Assembly: GCA_964523875.1 (NCBI GenBank) | Contig: CAZGAS010000058.1 | Span: 1 to 6,680 of the forward strand | Source: JAUVHV01 sp964523875 | GTDB lineage: Bacteria; Omnitrophota; Gorgyraeia; JABMRG01 | Length of the DNA: 6,680 nucleotides | Direction of reading: 5' to 3' | Part shown: positions 6,413-6,680 of the stretch, one piece after another | Numbering within the stretch: position 1 is the stretch's first letter | Layout of the letters: each line of letters opens with the position of its first letter | Notes under the pieces: model-generated | Databases searched by the model: none | Told to the model about the DNA's origin: nothing | Seen by the model: only the letters and a program-made list of their open reading frames with translations | Made by a program: the position numbers and the translations under genes

Positions 6413-6442
6413 CAAGCACCTTTCTCGATACAATTGCTTGAT
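6411..6442. repeat. 7-bp inverted repeat ATCAAGC/GCTTGAT
   Basis: ATCAAGC (6411-6417) and GCTTGAT (6436-6442) form a perfect 7-bp inverted repeat around an 18-nt loop. It links the two large palindromes, sharing its first two bases with the end of the left one. Confidence 0.5.
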
Positions 6443-6447
6443 GAACT

Positions 6448-6603
6448 GAGAAGTTTCGTTGCAATCGGAGCAGGACTTTGTTGGTGCGAGCGGGCATGGT
6501 TCGCCCTGATTAAGTTTTAGCGAGAGTGAGCAACAACACAGAGTACAATTTTCAACGCTGGAGAAAATTGTACGCTCCTGCGAAGATAGCTACGAAACTT
6601 CTC
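6448..6603. repeat. 156-bp branched imperfect palindrome
   Basis: The arms 6448-6475 and 6576-6603 pair at 23 of 28 positions, starting with a perfect 12-bp GAGAAGTTTCGT/ACGAAACTTCTC and ending with GCAGGA/TCCTGC. Inside lie two further elements. One is a perfect 11-bp hairpin, GTACAATTTTC (6543-6553) with GAAAATTGTAC (6563-6573), around a 9-nt loop. The other is a TTGTTG/CAACAA stem (6478-6483, 6531-6536) enclosing a GGGC/GCCC hairpin (6492-6506). Together they make a plausible three-way junction. It may be a non-autonomous mobile element, a structured RNA or a recombination substrate. Confidence 0.75.
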
Positions 6604-6644
6604 TGACTTGGCAAAATGCTTTTTGTGTTGATAGCTTGTCAAGA

Positions 6645-6677
6645 TGTCCCCTGTTAGTAGCAAATGATCTGTCCCCT
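6645..6677. repeat. TGTCCCCT direct repeats at window edge
   Basis: TGTCCCCT occurs at 6645-6652 and again at 6670-6677, 25 bp apart, each preceded by a GAT within a few bases. From memory, tandem GGGGACA motifs often flank REP-associated (Y1, IS200-like) transposase genes in environmental bacteria. The window ends before any such gene, so this link is inference. Confidence 0.4.
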
Positions 6678-6680
6678 CTG

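Larger units (their letters stand above)
6229..6680. other. about 450 bp non-coding region rich in palindromes
   Basis: I find no supported gene on either strand here. The region contains two large imperfect inverted repeats (6298-6412 and 6448-6603), a smaller one between them (6411-6442), and two copies of TGTCCCCT near the right edge. The first 70 bp (6229-6297) would hold the leader of the outer-membrane protein gene; no consensus promoter is obvious there. The region continues past the window, so the nature of the next gene is unknown. Confidence 0.7.

Noticed and set aside
6448..6603. tRNA or integron attC site in the branched palindrome
   Set aside because: A GGTTCG at 6498-6503 resembles a T-arm, but the closing stem is 28 bp and the spacing fits no tRNA. 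The outer ends lack the paired RYYYAAC/GTTRRRY boxes of attC.
6601..6643. promoter starting from TTGACA at the window's right end (minus strand)
   Set aside because: A perfect TTGACA is present (6637-6642), but no TATAAT-like box follows at 16-19 nt, so only half of a promoter can be seen.

Overview
The window looks like a chromosomal segment of a Gram-negative (diderm) bacterium. It has a β-barrel-type outer-membrane protein ending in phenylalanine, an AsmA-like inner-membrane-anchored protein, and two Sec-exported periplasmic or surface proteins. Base composition is moderate and slightly AT-rich by eye. No ribosomal or other phylogenetic marker is present. The mix of small AsmA-like proteins, PKD-repeat proteins and DUF1573-rhodanese fusions reminds me of uncultured environmental lineages such as Candidatus Omnitrophota. 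That placement is a low-confidence impression, not a result.

Layout. (1) 1-124: upstream region with a good sigma70-type promoter. (2) 125-679 (+): a DJ-1/PfpI/YajL-family protein with its nucleophilic-elbow cysteine. It is convergent with everything that follows. (3) 680-740: a short convergent gap, followed by a hexanucleotide repeat covering the end of the next gene. (4) 741-1865 (-): exported DUF1573 + rhodanese + rhodanese fusion. (5) 1873-4389 (-): exported 838-residue protein with an unassigned N-terminal region and six PKD domains, each with its own cysteine pair. Genes 5 and 4 are 7 bp apart and form a tight operon behind a near-consensus promoter. (6) 4610-5398 (-): small AsmA-like protein with its own TTGACA promoter and a perfect AGGAGG. 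(7) 5542-6228 (-): probable outer-membrane β-barrel protein. (8) 6229-6680: about 450 bp without a gene, holding two large imperfect palindromes (6298-6412 and 6448-6603) and, at the window edge, a pair of TGTCCCCT repeats. It reads like dispersed repeat or mobile-element-related DNA, or a structured RNA.

How the genes fit together. The four minus-strand genes all encode envelope proteins. The best-supported functional link is the PKD protein with the downstream rhodanese fusion: same operon, both exported, both with conserved cysteines. A periplasmic sulfur- or disulfide-related role is possible but is inference. The DJ-1 family gene is transcribed separately and need not be related. I see no complete defence, CRISPR or transposase system. 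The most unusual DNA is the non-coding palindrome region at the right end, and the most unusual protein is the six-PKD, six-cysteine-pair protein.
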